64,000 nucleotides of DNA. Source: an uncultured Lachnospiraceae bacterium (lineage in GTDB: Bacteria; Bacillota; Clostridia; Lachnospirales; Lachnospiraceae). Location: positions 62,001 through 126,000 of the forward strand of contig CAJUFL010000002.1 in assembly GCA_910585605.1 (NCBI GenBank). The letters are read 5' to 3'. The notes beneath the pieces are model-generated. The model did not search any database. It was not told where the DNA came from and saw nothing but the letters and a program-made list of their open reading frames with translations. Shown here in pieces: positions 1 through 8,663 of the stretch (the stretch's first letter is position 1; the number at the start of each line of letters is the position of its first letter). The translations under genes were made by a program, and so were the position numbers.

Positions 1-436
1 CTGCATTGATCGTTCTTCCGTTTGCCGGAAATCCAATTTCCATTCGAAGTGTGATATCTCCGTTTTCTGTATTGATCACACAGGCACTTCGATTCAAAAT
101 TTCTTGTCCCGGCTGACTTACGCTGATCAGTCCACTCTTTCCCGAACCCTTTGCTTTAAAAGAATATTCCCTCACTTTTACCGCCATTCTTCTTAACAGA
201 TGATCCTGCAAAGCAACTCTCTTATACTTTTCATCATATAATGCAGTCTCAAATCCTGCTCTTTTCCCATCCACTAAAACACTAACTTTCGACGGTGCAG
301 CAAACGGATCTCCCTGCACATGGTCAATAGAAAGTATATAATCCGCAAATTGGTACTTTCCCTTTGTATCCTTGTATGCCGGATATCCTTTATGATCTAT
401 TCTTTTTAAACACTCTCTTAAATCACTGTCTCTCAT
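1..436 (-). CDS. ABC-class ATPase, N-terminal part (cut by window edge)
   Basis: The reverse strand is open from an ATG at 436 to the window edge, giving about 145 residues. The segment DHVQGDPFAAPS (residues 38-49) is the hallmark of the 'predicted ATPase of the ABC class' family, cytosolic P-loop proteins of roughly 570 residues with no settled role. The Walker motifs would lie beyond the edge. A GGAG 7 nt before the ATG supports the start. Family assignment rests on this N-terminal motif only. Confidence 0.75.
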   Translation of the reverse strand, partial: MRDSDLRECLKRIDHKGYPAYKDTKGKYQFADYILSIDHVQGDPFAAPSKVSVLVDGKRAGFETALYDEKYKRVALQDHLLRRMAVKVREYSFKAKGSGKSGLISVSQPGQEILNRSACVINTENGDITLRMEIGFPANGRTINA

Positions 437-535
437 TTTTTCTCTCCGTTTCTATCATCACATTGATTTTTCCTTACATGAGCATCCGTTATGCAAAGAT
501 GGAATGCACTGCTTTTCACCTTTGCAACAATACCC

Positions 536-706
536 TTATTCCAAACGATATTGCAGCCATTCATAAATAATCCGGCTTCCTTCCGCAATGTTTTCCGGAA
601 GCAGTGCTCTTGCCACCAGTTTACTGTCAAGCTCCGGATGCCCCTCCTGCCGCAGATGTGCGTAATCCCCATCCAGACGTTCCACCACATATAATATCGT
701 TTCCAT
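536..706 (-). CDS. DUF3006-like small protein (56 aa)
   Basis: A 56-residue soluble protein starting METILYVVERLDGDYAHL. The pattern of a short beta-rich start with 'ER-DGDYA' followed by 'LLPENIAEGSRI' resembles DUF3006, a small OB-like domain of unknown function found in Firmicutes. The ATG at 706 is chosen because AAGGTGAG sits just upstream; a longer reading from 775 would overlap the preceding gene. It lies 7 bp downstream of the 66-residue gene and is probably co-transcribed with it. The family call is by eye. Confidence 0.6.
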   Translation of the reverse strand: METILYVVERLDGDYAHLRQEGHPELDSKLVARALLPENIAEGSRIIYEWLQYRLE

Positions 707-713
707 TCTCTTC

Positions 714-914
714 TCACCTTCCATATTTTTTCTTAAAAGCCTCAATATCTGCTTCATTTCTTGCCAGTTCTGCAAATTTTAGCTTTCCCGATACCGGATC
801 CCTGAATCCTACCGTCATTTCTCCTGTACATATACTCTTATCTACCTCTATCGCAAAATCCCGGCAGGATTCCGGAACAACCGGTATATTCTTCTTTCTT
901 CCAAATAAATGCAT
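714..914 (-). CDS. Small hypothetical protein (66 aa)
   Basis: A 66-residue charged protein with no signal peptide or membrane segment and no family I recognise. It starts at an ATG at 914 preceded by AAGGAAGGG. It is the first gene of a two-gene unit with the DUF3006-like gene. It is divergent from the HTH/DUF3169 unit, whose operator lies immediately behind its promoter, so it could share that control. Confidence 0.6.
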   Translation of the reverse strand: MHLFGRKKNIPVVPESCRDFAIEVDKSICTGEMTVGFRDPVSGKLKFAELARNEADIEAFKKKYGR

Positions 915-942
915 ATATGTATCCCTTCCTTTTTATTTTTTA

Positions 943-971
943 ATCATACATGAACGATCGGCAAAAAACAA
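943..971 (-). promoter_or_regulatory. Sigma-A promoter of the 66-aa gene
   Basis: On the reverse strand TTGTTT (971-966) and TATGAT (948-943) are separated by 17 bp, a good housekeeping promoter. Its -35 box ends 5 bp from the first TTGACAA/TTGTCAA operator of the divergent HTH gene. Confidence 0.5.
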
Positions 972-975
972 CTGG

Positions 976-1028
976 TTGACAACCTTTATTGTCAATGTTA
1001 TCATCTGTATGACAAATAAAGTTGTCAA
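976..1028 (+). promoter_or_regulatory. Promoter with two TGACAA-N6-TTGTCA operators
   Basis: A strong promoter is visible: TTGACA (976-981), 17 bp spacer, extended -10 TGTTATCAT with TATCAT at 999-1004. Two inverted repeats of identical design, TGACAA-N6-TTGTCA, lie at 977-994 and 1010-1027, 33 bp apart (about three helical turns). The first covers the -35 box and the second the transcription start. This fits repression by the HTH protein encoded just downstream. Confidence 0.75.
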
Positions 1029-1072
1029 TTTGCCAATGTTTTATGTCACTGCAGGCAAAGGAGTTGATTTTT

Positions 1073-1279
1073 ATGCCGCTTTACAACCGCCTGAAGGAAT
1101 ACCGGGCACGTATATCTGTCAATCAGCAGGAAATGGGGACTTTGGTGGGCACTTCCAGACAGACCATCAGCCTGATTGAACGCGGAGATTATTCCCCATC
1201 TGTTACTCTTGCCCTGAAAATTGCCAGAGTATTTGATGTTCCCGTTGAAGATATTTTTTATTATGAAGAAGGAGATTGA
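1073..1279 (+). CDS. XRE-family HTH transcriptional regulator (68 aa)
   Basis: A minimal cro/C1-type DNA-binding protein: MPLYNRLKEYRARISVNQQ leads into the helix-turn-helix (LVGTSRQTISLIERGDYSPS, residues about 22-41) and ends with PVEDIFYYEE. This is the standard layout of 65-70 residue regulators paired with a DUF3169 membrane protein. The ATG at 1073 is preferred over upstream starts because AAAGGAG lies 9 nt before it. The stop codon is followed 5 bp later by the next gene. Paired operators upstream suggest autorepression. Confidence 0.85.
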   Translation: MPLYNRLKEYRARISVNQQEMGTLVGTSRQTISLIERGDYSPSVTLALKIARVFDVPVEDIFYYEEGD

Positions 1280-1284
1280 CGATT

Positions 1285-2127
1285 ATGAAAACAGAAAATG
1301 AAAATACTAATATGAAAACAAATTCAGATATGGCTGATAGTCCGCAATATGAAAAAGCAGCCATGAAGAAATTTACACTGCGTTCGGTAATCTGTTTAGC
1401 AGTCGGAGGAATTGCCGGTTACTTATTTGCCTTTGGAAGTACGCATTTAAAAACTCTCTTTACAGCATTTACAAAATATTCCCAAGTTTACTTCCCTGTA
1501 TTGCAGATTTATTTCTTTCCATGGCTTTTGCTGGTTTTTACTTTAATCTGCACTATGATCAATAACAAACTCCTGAAAAAAAGCAAGTTACAGATCGCTT
1601 CCTGGGATGGAGAAAACGATGACCACATTAATATTGCCGATACCTGTCTGAATAAGGTACTTCTGATTTCCAACATTGAATCTGTTGGTACCCAGATGAT
1701 TTTTGCTGTCATCACCTATCATCTGATGAAAAATCTCCAGGACAAATCTAACACCAATGTTATGATGATTTTTATAGCGGTCGCTATTTATATTGCCAGT
1801 ATGGCTGCCATAATATTACAGCAAAAGCTCGTCATCCAGCTGATGAAAAAATATTCACCGGAAAAACGCGGAAGCATTTATGACAAGCATTTTCAGGATG
1901 TCTGGTTTGCCACCTGTGATGAAGGGGAACGCCATATAATCTACAAGTCCTGTTACAAAACTTTTCAGTTTATGAATAAGGTTTTCTCGGTCTGTCTGGT
2001 TGCTGCTACCATAATCGGCATGTTTGTATCCATCGGCATCCTTTGTGCCATCATCATCGGATTTCTCTGGCTTATTATGACCTGTTGTTATACAAGAGAA
2101 TGTATACGTTTGGAAAATAAACGTTAA
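1285..2127 (+). CDS. DUF3169-like membrane protein
   Basis: A 280-residue protein with six to seven hydrophobic segments (about residues 33-50, 67-87, 133-150, 160-178, 232-265). The segment YDKHFQDVWFATCDEGERH (about residues 200-218) matches the usual DUF3169 core. The family has no known biochemical role, but it is nearly always encoded directly after a small XRE regulator, as here. The ATG at 1285 is chosen over a TTG at 1276 because GAAGGAGA is correctly spaced. It sits in the plasma membrane and probably forms a regulatory pair with the HTH protein. Confidence 0.7.
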   Translation: MKTENENTNMKTNSDMADSPQYEKAAMKKFTLRSVICLAVGGIAGYLFAFGSTHLKTLFTAFTKYSQVYFPVLQIYFFPWLLLVFTLICTMINNKLLKKSKLQIASWDGENDDHINIADTCLNKVLLISNIESVGTQMIFAVITYHLMKNLQDKSNTNVMMIFIAVAIYIASMAAIILQQKLVIQLMKKYSPEKRGSIYDKHFQDVWFATCDEGERHIIYKSCYKTFQFMNKVFSVCLVAATIIGMFVSIGILCAIIIGFLWLIMTCCYTRECIRLENKR

Positions 2128-2136
2128 CATATCATA

Positions 2137-2178
2137 CAGACCCCGCAATGGATACTTATTCCAAGAGCGGGGAGTCTG
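2137..2178. terminator. Hairpin between convergent genes
   Basis: CAGACCCCGC (2137-2146) pairs with GCGGGGAGTCTG (2167-2178) across a 20-nt loop, with one bulge. There is no clear U-run on either strand, so it may act as a weak terminator or only as a 3' stabilising hairpin. Confidence 0.4.
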
Positions 2179-2224
2179 TCTCTGGGGCATTCACAAAATA
2201 CGTATACGGCTGTTCATGTCCGCC

Positions 2225-3931
2225 TCATTGTCCACCGGAAGAAATCAAAATCCTGCTATGCTCCTCCGGCAGATATTTCAAATACATGTCTTCTGCAACG
2301 GATTCCGTAATATTGCTGCAATTTTCCCCAATTTTTTCCATACTATGGAATATATTTGCAAAAATATTCGTGAACTCCGGCTTGCATTTTCCCTCTTTAA
2401 TCCGTTTTTTATGGTTTTTACGTACATTTTTTTCAAGCTTTGCAATTCTCTTTAAATGCTGTTCTACATCCGGTACAGCCGCTTTATCCCCGCATCTGAT
2501 CAAATCCACAGATTCCAGATACATAACAGTGATGATTTCAAAGCTTTCTTCAATCTCTGTCATTGCTTTTTTAGAAAATCTGAATTCTTTCCTGTCCTTT
2601 TCCTCCGCATTTTCCAAAAGTTCTTTTATGCATCTTCCAATCCGTTCCAAATCCTCTACAATATACATGATCTCCGTCGTATGTGCAGCCTGTTCTTCAT
2701 TCATGTTACCGGATGAAAATAATCCAATCAGATAATTATTAATATCTTCATGTATATGCGTCACACGTTTTTCCACCTGCCCAGCCTGTTTGATATTTTC
2801 CTGACCTCCTTCCAGCATTGCCCTCTTGGTACCAGTTAAAAGCTCTCCCAGCTGATTTGCATAATTGATAACCTCTTCTGACACCAGATGAAGGGCGACC
2901 ACCGGCTGATTCATCACATTCACATCCAAAAACTGTGCTCTTGTCTCTTCTCCCTCCTTTTTATCCGGCAGAATCCACATAACAATTCTTACCATCAGCC
3001 AGATTAGCGGAATCCAGATTATGGTATTGGTAACATTAAACACTGTATGGGCATTTGCAATCTGTCTTGAAATCACATCTACTTCCGATCCTGCCGGTGA
3101 AATCCAGATAACCAGCTTTGCAAACCATGAAATGATAAACATAAACAAAATGGAACCAGTTATATTAAACACGCTATGAGCTGCCGCCGTACGTTTTGCA
3201 TCTTTGGTCTGCCCGATACAGGCTAGCAGTGCCGTAATCGTCGTACCGATATTGCTTCCCAGCAGAATCGGAATGGCACCGGAAAGCCCCAATATAGAGG
3301 ATACTCCATCGGGTCCTGCCTGTGACGCAAAATTCTGCAATACTGCGATGACCGCTGAGGAGCTTTGTACGATTACCGTTATCACTACGCCCAGTAAAAG
3401 TCCCAAAACCGGTATATCCGCTACTTTTCCAATCAAGTCCAGAAATACCTGGCTGGAAGCCAGCGGTTTCATGGTATTTCCCATAATTTCTATTCCAATA
3501 AACAATATACCAAAGCCAAAAATGGTATTACCGATATATTTTACAACCTCCTTCTTTGCCACAAAAGCTATCAGAAACCCAATAAATACAATGGGATAAA
3601 TATAGTCACTGATTTTAAATGCAATGATCTGTGCTGTAATCGTGGTACCGATATTTGCACCCATGATAATGGAAATCGCCTGTGGCAGGTTCATCAGTCC
3701 TGCACTGACAAAACCGATCACCATAACTGTTGTGGCACTGCTGCTCTGCAAAACTGCTGTTGTAAGGGCTCCCGCCAATACACCCATCACAGGATTTTTT
3801 GTCAGCAGACCTAAAATGTATCTCATGCGTTCTCCTGCTGCCTTTTGCAGACCGTCACTCATCATCTCCATTCCAAACAAAAAAAGTGCCAAACCGCCAA
3901 ACAGACCAAATAATGTGTTCACTACATCCAT
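2225..3931 (-). CDS. Na/Pi cotransporter family protein with PhoU-like tail
   Basis: A 568-residue protein. The N-terminal half has two repeated membrane units, each carrying a QSSSA signature (QSSSATT near residue 63, QSSSAVI near 190), the hallmark of type II Na+/phosphate cotransporters. Residues about 340-555 form a helical PhoU-like domain. It would couple Na+ entry to phosphate (or another anion) movement across the plasma membrane. The ATG follows GAGGTG. It is monocistronic, with a long spacer upstream. Confidence 0.9.
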   Translation of the reverse strand: MDVVNTLFGLFGGLALFLFGMEMMSDGLQKAAGERMRYILGLLTKNPVMGVLAGALTTAVLQSSSATTVMVIGFVSAGLMNLPQAISIIMGANIGTTITAQIIAFKISDYIYPIVFIGFLIAFVAKKEVVKYIGNTIFGFGILFIGIEIMGNTMKPLASSQVFLDLIGKVADIPVLGLLLGVVITVIVQSSSAVIAVLQNFASQAGPDGVSSILGLSGAIPILLGSNIGTTITALLACIGQTKDAKRTAAAHSVFNITGSILFMFIISWFAKLVIWISPAGSEVDVISRQIANAHTVFNVTNTIIWIPLIWLMVRIVMWILPDKKEGEETRAQFLDVNVMNQPVVALHLVSEEVINYANQLGELLTGTKRAMLEGGQENIKQAGQVEKRVTHIHEDINNYLIGLFSSGNMNEEQAAHTTEIMYIVEDLERIGRCIKELLENAEEKDRKEFRFSKKAMTEIEESFEIITVMYLESVDLIRCGDKAAVPDVEQHLKRIAKLEKNVRKNHKKRIKEGKCKPEFTNIFANIFHSMEKIGENCSNITESVAEDMYLKYLPEEHSRILISSGGQ

Positions 3932-4300
3932 CTTTACACCTCATACGCTTTCCTGTGCATCTCCCCTGCACACGTTCTTATCTATATATTTCCCTTTTTT
4001 ACCCGTTTAATGTAAAAGATTTCCGCTTTCTCTGCTATCCTTGCCCTGTAAAATCTGTGTTAAATCTGTGTAAACTTAGTAACTGTACATCCCTTTTGTC
4101 TGCATCCTTCATGATTTACTAATTCTGCTGACAAAATGCAGCTTAAACAGTCCTGCATGCAGCTTAGACAATTTTACTTTCCATTCATCTTTTTACCGTA
4201 TATGATACAAAAAGAAACCGGACACTTATAACATGCAAAATAGTAAAGCAGTTCTTGCATGTTACAAATGCCCGAAAAAACAGAACAGGAGTAAAATATT
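3932..4300. other. 369-bp intergenic region holding LytTR operator and inverted repeat
   Basis: This spacer separates the divergent cotransporter and CPBP genes. It holds a direct repeat of LytTR type at 4136-4170, a TATGAT -10-like box near 4200 without a good -35, and an inverted repeat AACATGCAA (4230-4238) / TTGCATGTT (4255-4263) that would fold in the CPBP leader. I see no gene in it. Confidence 0.6.
4136..4170 (+). promoter_or_regulatory. LytTR-type direct repeat upstream of CPBP-LytTR module
   Basis: ATGCAGCTTAAACA (4136-4149) and ATGCAGCTTAGACA (4157-4170) differ at one position and start exactly 21 bp apart. This is the two-turn spacing used by LytTR DNA-binding domains. The downstream unit encodes a LytTR protein, so autoregulation is likely. 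Confidence 0.6.
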
Positions 4301-4984
4301 ATGAAAAAACTATCAAAATGCCCCACCAGCAAAGAAAAAAACCTTGGAACCGAATACTTTTCCCTCGCCCTTTGTGCCTTTGGAGGTTTGGGGTTGGAAA
4401 TGCTTTATGCCTATCTGATAGAGCCCGCTGTCTATGGTTATGGCATTGCAGATTTTACCCCGGCACAATCCATTCTTCACTGGATTATTACCTGCATTAC
4501 CTGGGGAATCGTTGCCTTTTTCCTTCTTCGCTACGCAAAACGGGAACTGGGCTTTACACTGAATACACCGGGCAAAAAAACAAAGTTATGGCAATGGCTG
4601 ATAAGCGGTCTTCTCATACTGATTATGACTCTGATTAATATCGCTGATATTGGGGAATTAAAAATATTTCATGAATTCAAAAAAATGATACCCTTAGAAT
4701 TTACTTTCCAGCATATCTACTATCTTGTGGAAACCATCCTGTTTACCCTGATCATTGTATTCGGGCAGATTGCAATGGAGAAATGGTTGAAACGGACCAA
4801 TATACCATTTGGCGGTATTCTTGCAGGCATTACCTGGGGACTTGCACACTGGTTTACAAAAGGCTCCCTGACGATTGGACTTATGGGGATTCTTGTAGGA
4901 TTTTTATTCGGAACGGCTTATCTTATTTTAAACAGGGATTTAAGAAAAACATATCTTGTGTTAGCACTGGCTTTTATCTTATAA
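4301..4984 (+). CDS. CPBP-like intramembrane protease homologue (degenerate)
   Basis: A 227-residue protein with about seven membrane helices. The C-terminal block FGGILAGITWGLAHWFTKG (residues about 167-185) resembles motif 2 of the CPBP (Abi/CaaX-like) family. The first glutamate pair of motif 1 appears reduced to a single E in IAMEKW, so proteolytic activity is doubtful. It may instead act in signalling or peptide self-immunity. The ATG has ACAGGAG upstream. It opens an operon with a LytTR regulator 33 bp downstream. Confidence 0.65.
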   Translation: MKKLSKCPTSKEKNLGTEYFSLALCAFGGLGLEMLYAYLIEPAVYGYGIADFTPAQSILHWIITCITWGIVAFFLLRYAKRELGFTLNTPGKKTKLWQWLISGLLILIMTLINIADIGELKIFHEFKKMIPLEFTFQHIYYLVETILFTLIIVFGQIAMEKWLKRTNIPFGGILAGITWGLAHWFTKGSLTIGLMGILVGFLFGTAYLILNRDLRKTYLVLALAFIL

Positions 4985-5017
4985 TAACCATATGCTTTGC
5001 ATTTGGAGGTCGATAAC

Positions 5018-5479
5018 TTGAAAGTAAACATTTACAAAAAGGTTGGACTTAATGAGAACTATATCAGCTTATATTATGATAAAACAGATGAAGAGACAGA
5101 GATTGCAAAAAACTTTCTGCTCTCCTGTCAGAAAAAAATTCTAGGTCAAGACCAGAACAGCGAAAAGGAAAGATTCATCCTTCCCGGAGAAATTCTGTAT
5201 CTGGAAACGGTAGACCGGAAATGCTTTTTGTATCTAAAGGATACTGAATGGCAGACCGACACAACCCTGCAGGGATTTTTAGACCGGTTTGAAAATCAGG
5301 GCTTTGTCCGCATCAGCAAATCCATGGTTGTTAATATTTTTCATATCCGTGAGCTCAAAGCTGAAGCCAATATGCGGGTTAATGTGATCCTTAAAAACGG
5401 AGAGGTACTGACCGTAAACCGCAGCTACCGCAATGCATTCTACACATATTTAAAACATTTAAAAAAGAAAGAGGACTAA
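5018..5479 (+). CDS. LytTR DNA-binding regulator without receiver
   Basis: A 153-residue protein. Residues about 45-148 form a LytTR domain (GEILYLETVDRKCFLYL; FVRISKSMVVNI; NGEVLTVNRSYRNAF), preceded by a short alpha/beta segment and no phospho-receiver. Such proteins with a small membrane partner form the LytTR regulatory systems of Firmicutes, in which the membrane protein restrains the activator. The start is taken as TTG at 5018, since GGAGG lies 8 nt before it; other in-frame starts lack a ribosome site. It overlaps or abuts the next gene at 5479. Confidence 0.85.
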   Translation: MKVNIYKKVGLNENYISLYYDKTDEETEIAKNFLLSCQKKILGQDQNSEKERFILPGEILYLETVDRKCFLYLKDTEWQTDTTLQGFLDRFENQGFVRISKSMVVNIFHIRELKAEANMRVNVILKNGEVLTVNRSYRNAFYTYLKHLKKKED

Positions 5480-5553
5480 TGCATAGCATTTTTAAGGTCT
5501 TCCCGCAGCATACCACCGAGCCAGATGGCAATCCATTATCAGGGGGATTTATC

Positions 5554-5988
5554 ATGATTACAAAAAAGAATTTTTTCCCAACAATATGTGTCGTTTATGC
5601 GATATTAGTACTGACCAAGCTTATCCTTGAAGCAGCCATGGGATATTCAGATACCCAATATACACAAAATCTGCTGTTTATGTTTGCGACCTCTGTTGCC
5701 GCAGTATTTATATTATCATTACATTCTTTTTTGCAGAATGTTCCACTTTTATTTGTGATAATAGGACAATACCTTCTTTTGATCGCATTGGTGGAGGGTG
5801 GTCTGCTGCTGATTGGCCTGTTTTCTTCGGTTAGTTCTGACGGCTATCTGGAAATGTTTTTATCCGTATCCATTCCATATGGAATCGGTGCCACCATCTA
5901 TTATATCGAGTATTTCAGGCAGGTTAAAAAAATGAATGCTTTGCTTCAGGAAATACAAGGCAGAGATACCAGCCATTTATCAGAGTAA
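5554..5988 (+). CDS. Four-helix membrane partner of LytTR (DUF3021-like)
   Basis: A 144-residue membrane protein with four hydrophobic segments and a charged C-terminal tail, the layout of DUF3021 proteins that partner receiver-less LytTR regulators. An ATG at 5479 overlaps the LytTR stop codon, but AGGGGGAT before the ATG at 5554 makes the shorter start more likely. The inferred role is sequestration of the LytTR protein at the membrane until an unknown signal arrives. Family membership is inferred from layout and neighbour. Confidence 0.6.
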   Translation: MITKKNFFPTICVVYAILVLTKLILEAAMGYSDTQYTQNLLFMFATSVAAVFILSLHSFLQNVPLLFVIIGQYLLLIALVEGGLLLIGLFSSVSSDGYLEMFLSVSIPYGIGATIYYIEYFRQVKKMNALLQEIQGRDTSHLSE

Positions 5989-6407
5989 TCAGTCACATGA
6001 ATCATATTTCGATATGATATTATTGGGTCGCTGCGCATTTTTATTAAGATTCCACTTATTATTTTCATAAGAATAGCATATCACCCCAATATCTCCCGAC
6101 TGAATCCATATATTATACGAACTGTTTTCCCAACAGATTCCCCAAAAATCAAAAGTCCTGACCGTCTCAAAAGAAAACACAGGCACATCATCTTTTGTCT
6201 CATATATTGAAACTACTATATTATCATTCCCCTGTTTTTGGTTGAGACAGCATAATACTTCTCATCATAACTGCTGGTCCGGTCAAAAGTAAAGCTTCCC
6301 ATATTCTTAGCTTCTTTAACAAAATTCTTTCTGGTTATGGCAATACCAGTAACACAGGCGGCAACCATAACAAATATGAAAATAATATGGTTTCTCTTGT
6401 TATCCAT
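5989..6407 (-). pseudogene. Small exported protein split by a one-base frameshift
   Basis: Reading from an ATG at 6407, the first frame gives a signal-anchor protein (MDNKRNHIIFIFVMVAACV) that stops soon after YAVSTKNRG. Adding one G to the GGGG run at 6229-6232 joins it to a second frame reading NDNIVVSIYETKDDV and on to the end at 5989. The product would be about 139 residues with a Trp/Tyr-rich extracellular domain. I recognise no family. It sits downstream of nothing obvious and is convergent with the DUF3021-like gene. Decay or a sequencing error are both possible. Confidence 0.6.
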
Positions 6408-6419
6408 CTTATATCCCTA

Positions 6420-8171
6420 TTACTGTCTCACCTTAATATGCACTTCCCTAAGCTGCTGCTCGCTCACCTCAGAAGGTGCTCCACACATTAAATCCTGTGC
6501 ATTTCCGTTCATTGGGAACGGAATCACCTCACGGATATTTTCTTCATTGCGAAGCAGCATGATCATACGGTCTACTCCCGGAGCCATACCTGCATGCGGA
6601 GGTGCACCAAACTGGAATGCATTGTAGAGTGCTCCAAACTTCTCTTTCAAATCCTCTTCCGTATATCCCGCAATTTCAAATGCTTTTACCATGATATCCA
6701 GATTGTGGTTACGGACTGCTCCGGAAGACAATTCCACACCATTACATACGATATCATACTGATAAGCAAGAATCTCTGTCGGATCTTTCTCATTTAATGC
6801 CTCTAAACCGCCCTGAGGCATGGAAAATGGATTATGGGTAAAGATAATCTTTTTGCTCTCTGTATCATACTCATACATCGGAAAATCATTGATATAGCAG
6901 AAACGATACGCATTCTTCTCCAATAAATCCAAACGGTTTGCAATCTCCGTGCGAAGCTGCCCTGCATAATCCGCCGCCAGCTTCTCGATATCAGCAATAA
7001 AGAAAATGGTATCTCCCGCCTGCAATCCTGCCAGATCACGAATTTCCGTCTTCATATCTTCAGGAATAAATTTATCAATCGGTCCCTTATAACTCATATC
7101 CTCCAATACTTCAAGATATCCCAGACCACCCATGCCGATAGACTGTGCATATTTTAACAGCTTCTCATGCTGTCCCTTTGAAAGCTTGGCATGTACATTG
7201 ATGGCACGCACGGTCTTATCATGAAACGGCTTAAAGGTACATCTTGAAAAGAAATCCGTTACATCGATAATACGAAGAGGGTTCCTCAAATCCGGCTTAT
7301 CTGTACCAAATTCCAGCATAGCCTGCTTATAACTGATAATCGGAAATGGAGCCTGAGTAATCTGCGCTCCTTCCGGTGCAAACTTTGTAAAGGTCTCAAA
7401 AAGAACCTCTTCTCCCACCTTAAATACATCCTCCTGAGTTGCAAAGCTCATCTCAAAATCCAGCTGATAAAACTCTCCAGGGCTTCGGTCTGCTCTTGCA
7501 TCCTCATCCCGGAAGCATGGTGCAATCTGAAAATACTTGTCAATTCCAGATACCATCAGTAACTGTTTATACTGTTGCGGTGCCTGTGGCAGTGCATAAA
7601 ATTTACCCTTAAATTTACGTGACGGCACAATGTAATCTCTTGCTCCTTCCGGAGATGATGCACAAAGAATCGGTGTCTGCATTTCCAAAAATCCCAACTC
7701 CGTCATTTTCTGCCTAAGGAAACTGATTACCTTAGAACGGAAAAGCATGTTATCTTTTACTTTTGTATTCCGCATATCCAAATACCGGTATTTCAACCGT
7801 ACATCTTCTCTTGTTTCTTTCGAAGTCATAATCTCAAACGGAAGCTGGCGGTAAACCTTGCCCAACATCTCCACACTGTGAGCCTCTAACTCAATTGTTC
7901 CCGTGGGAATCTTCGGATTATAAGTCTCTTCATCACGATGCTCAATCACACCCTCAACGGAAATACAATCCTCTTTATTCAGCCCCTCCAATAAAGAGGT
8001 ATCCCGCATAACCACCTGCATAATTCCATACATATCTCTTAAATCCACAAAAGATACTCCACCGTGGTCACGGATATTTTCAATCCATCCTGCAATCTTT
8101 AAAGTTGCTCCCACATCTCCTTCACCAATCCGGTCAAGGGTACGGTTACGATAAATGTTATTTGTGTTCAT
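6420..8171 (-). CDS. aspS: Aspartyl-tRNA synthetase
   Basis: A 583-residue class II synthetase of bacterial type: N-terminal OB anticodon-binding domain (GWIENIRDHGGVSFVDLRD), motif 2 (FRDEDARADRSPGEFYQLD), an inserted GAD domain in the middle, and motif 3 (GMAPGVDRMIMLL) near the C-terminus. It attaches aspartate to tRNA-Asp in the cytosol. The ATG at 8171 has AAAGGAGAG. Transcription starts at a strong promoter about 490 bp upstream and passes a T-box leader with an attenuator. The usual clostridial partner hisS is not adjacent. Confidence 0.96.
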   Translation of the reverse strand: MNTNNIYRNRTLDRIGEGDVGATLKIAGWIENIRDHGGVSFVDLRDMYGIMQVVMRDTSLLEGLNKEDCISVEGVIEHRDEETYNPKIPTGTIELEAHSVEMLGKVYRQLPFEIMTSKETREDVRLKYRYLDMRNTKVKDNMLFRSKVISFLRQKMTELGFLEMQTPILCASSPEGARDYIVPSRKFKGKFYALPQAPQQYKQLLMVSGIDKYFQIAPCFRDEDARADRSPGEFYQLDFEMSFATQEDVFKVGEEVLFETFTKFAPEGAQITQAPFPIISYKQAMLEFGTDKPDLRNPLRIIDVTDFFSRCTFKPFHDKTVRAINVHAKLSKGQHEKLLKYAQSIGMGGLGYLEVLEDMSYKGPIDKFIPEDMKTEIRDLAGLQAGDTIFFIADIEKLAADYAGQLRTEIANRLDLLEKNAYRFCYINDFPMYEYDTESKKIIFTHNPFSMPQGGLEALNEKDPTEILAYQYDIVCNGVELSSGAVRNHNLDIMVKAFEIAGYTEEDLKEKFGALYNAFQFGAPPHAGMAPGVDRMIMLLRNEENIREVIPFPMNGNAQDLMCGAPSEVSEQQLREVHIKVRQ

Positions 8172-8332
8172 GTTACTCTCCTTTTTCTATTCTCTTATAT
8201 TTTTTACTACAATACATACTGTCTACAGTCCCGCTTCATCTGCTCTTTGTACCTTTTTGCCAAACCTGTTCTGTCCATTAATTATACAGGTGTCAGTCAT
8301 GACTTTCATTTTATCATTCCCTTCACTGCACG

Positions 8333-8657
8333 AAAAAAGTCCGCCCTAAACGAATTATCGTTCAGGACGGACTTTCATATATCCGCGGTACCACCTGAAT
8401 TACTGCCCTGTAGCAGTCTCTCACCGGTTTCAACATAGAATCTCTATCAAAAACCCTGCTGTTTTACGCACAGCCTACGGCGCACCTACTAGTTTCCATA
8501 TTGCCCATCCTCTAATCAATATTAATACAACAATATAGGAACCGTTCAGATTGCGGCTGGTAAAGTGTTATTCACGAAGATTCACTCTATGGGGTTCACA
8601 CTATCTCCCACTCACTGGAAGCGATAATCTGCGTTACTTCTCTTCGTCATTGCCATT
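8333..8657 (-). ncRNA. T-box riboswitch leader with terminator (upstream of aspS)
   Basis: The reverse strand carries the conserved T-box GGTGGTACCGCGG (8395-8383), a stem I whose base pairs ACGAAGA with UCUUCGU, and an attenuator AAGTCCGTCCT / AGGGCGGACTT followed by TTTTTT (8374-8333). Uncharged tRNA would stabilise the antiterminator and allow aspS expression. I could not assign the specifier codon with confidence. The acceptor-pairing bulge reads UGGU, which predicts a tRNA with A73, whereas tRNA-Asp has G73. Confidence 0.9.
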
Positions 8658-8663
8658 TGTGCT

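Noticed and set aside
604..1179. 191-codon open frame on the forward strand
   Set aside because: It runs opposite to two small reverse-strand genes with good ribosome sites and through a promoter and operators; its composition is not protein-like.
4255..4638. 127-codon forward frame over the start of the CPBP gene
   Set aside because: Out of frame with a convincing membrane protein that has a proper ribosome site; its Trp/Arg/Cys-rich product is typical of a shadow frame.
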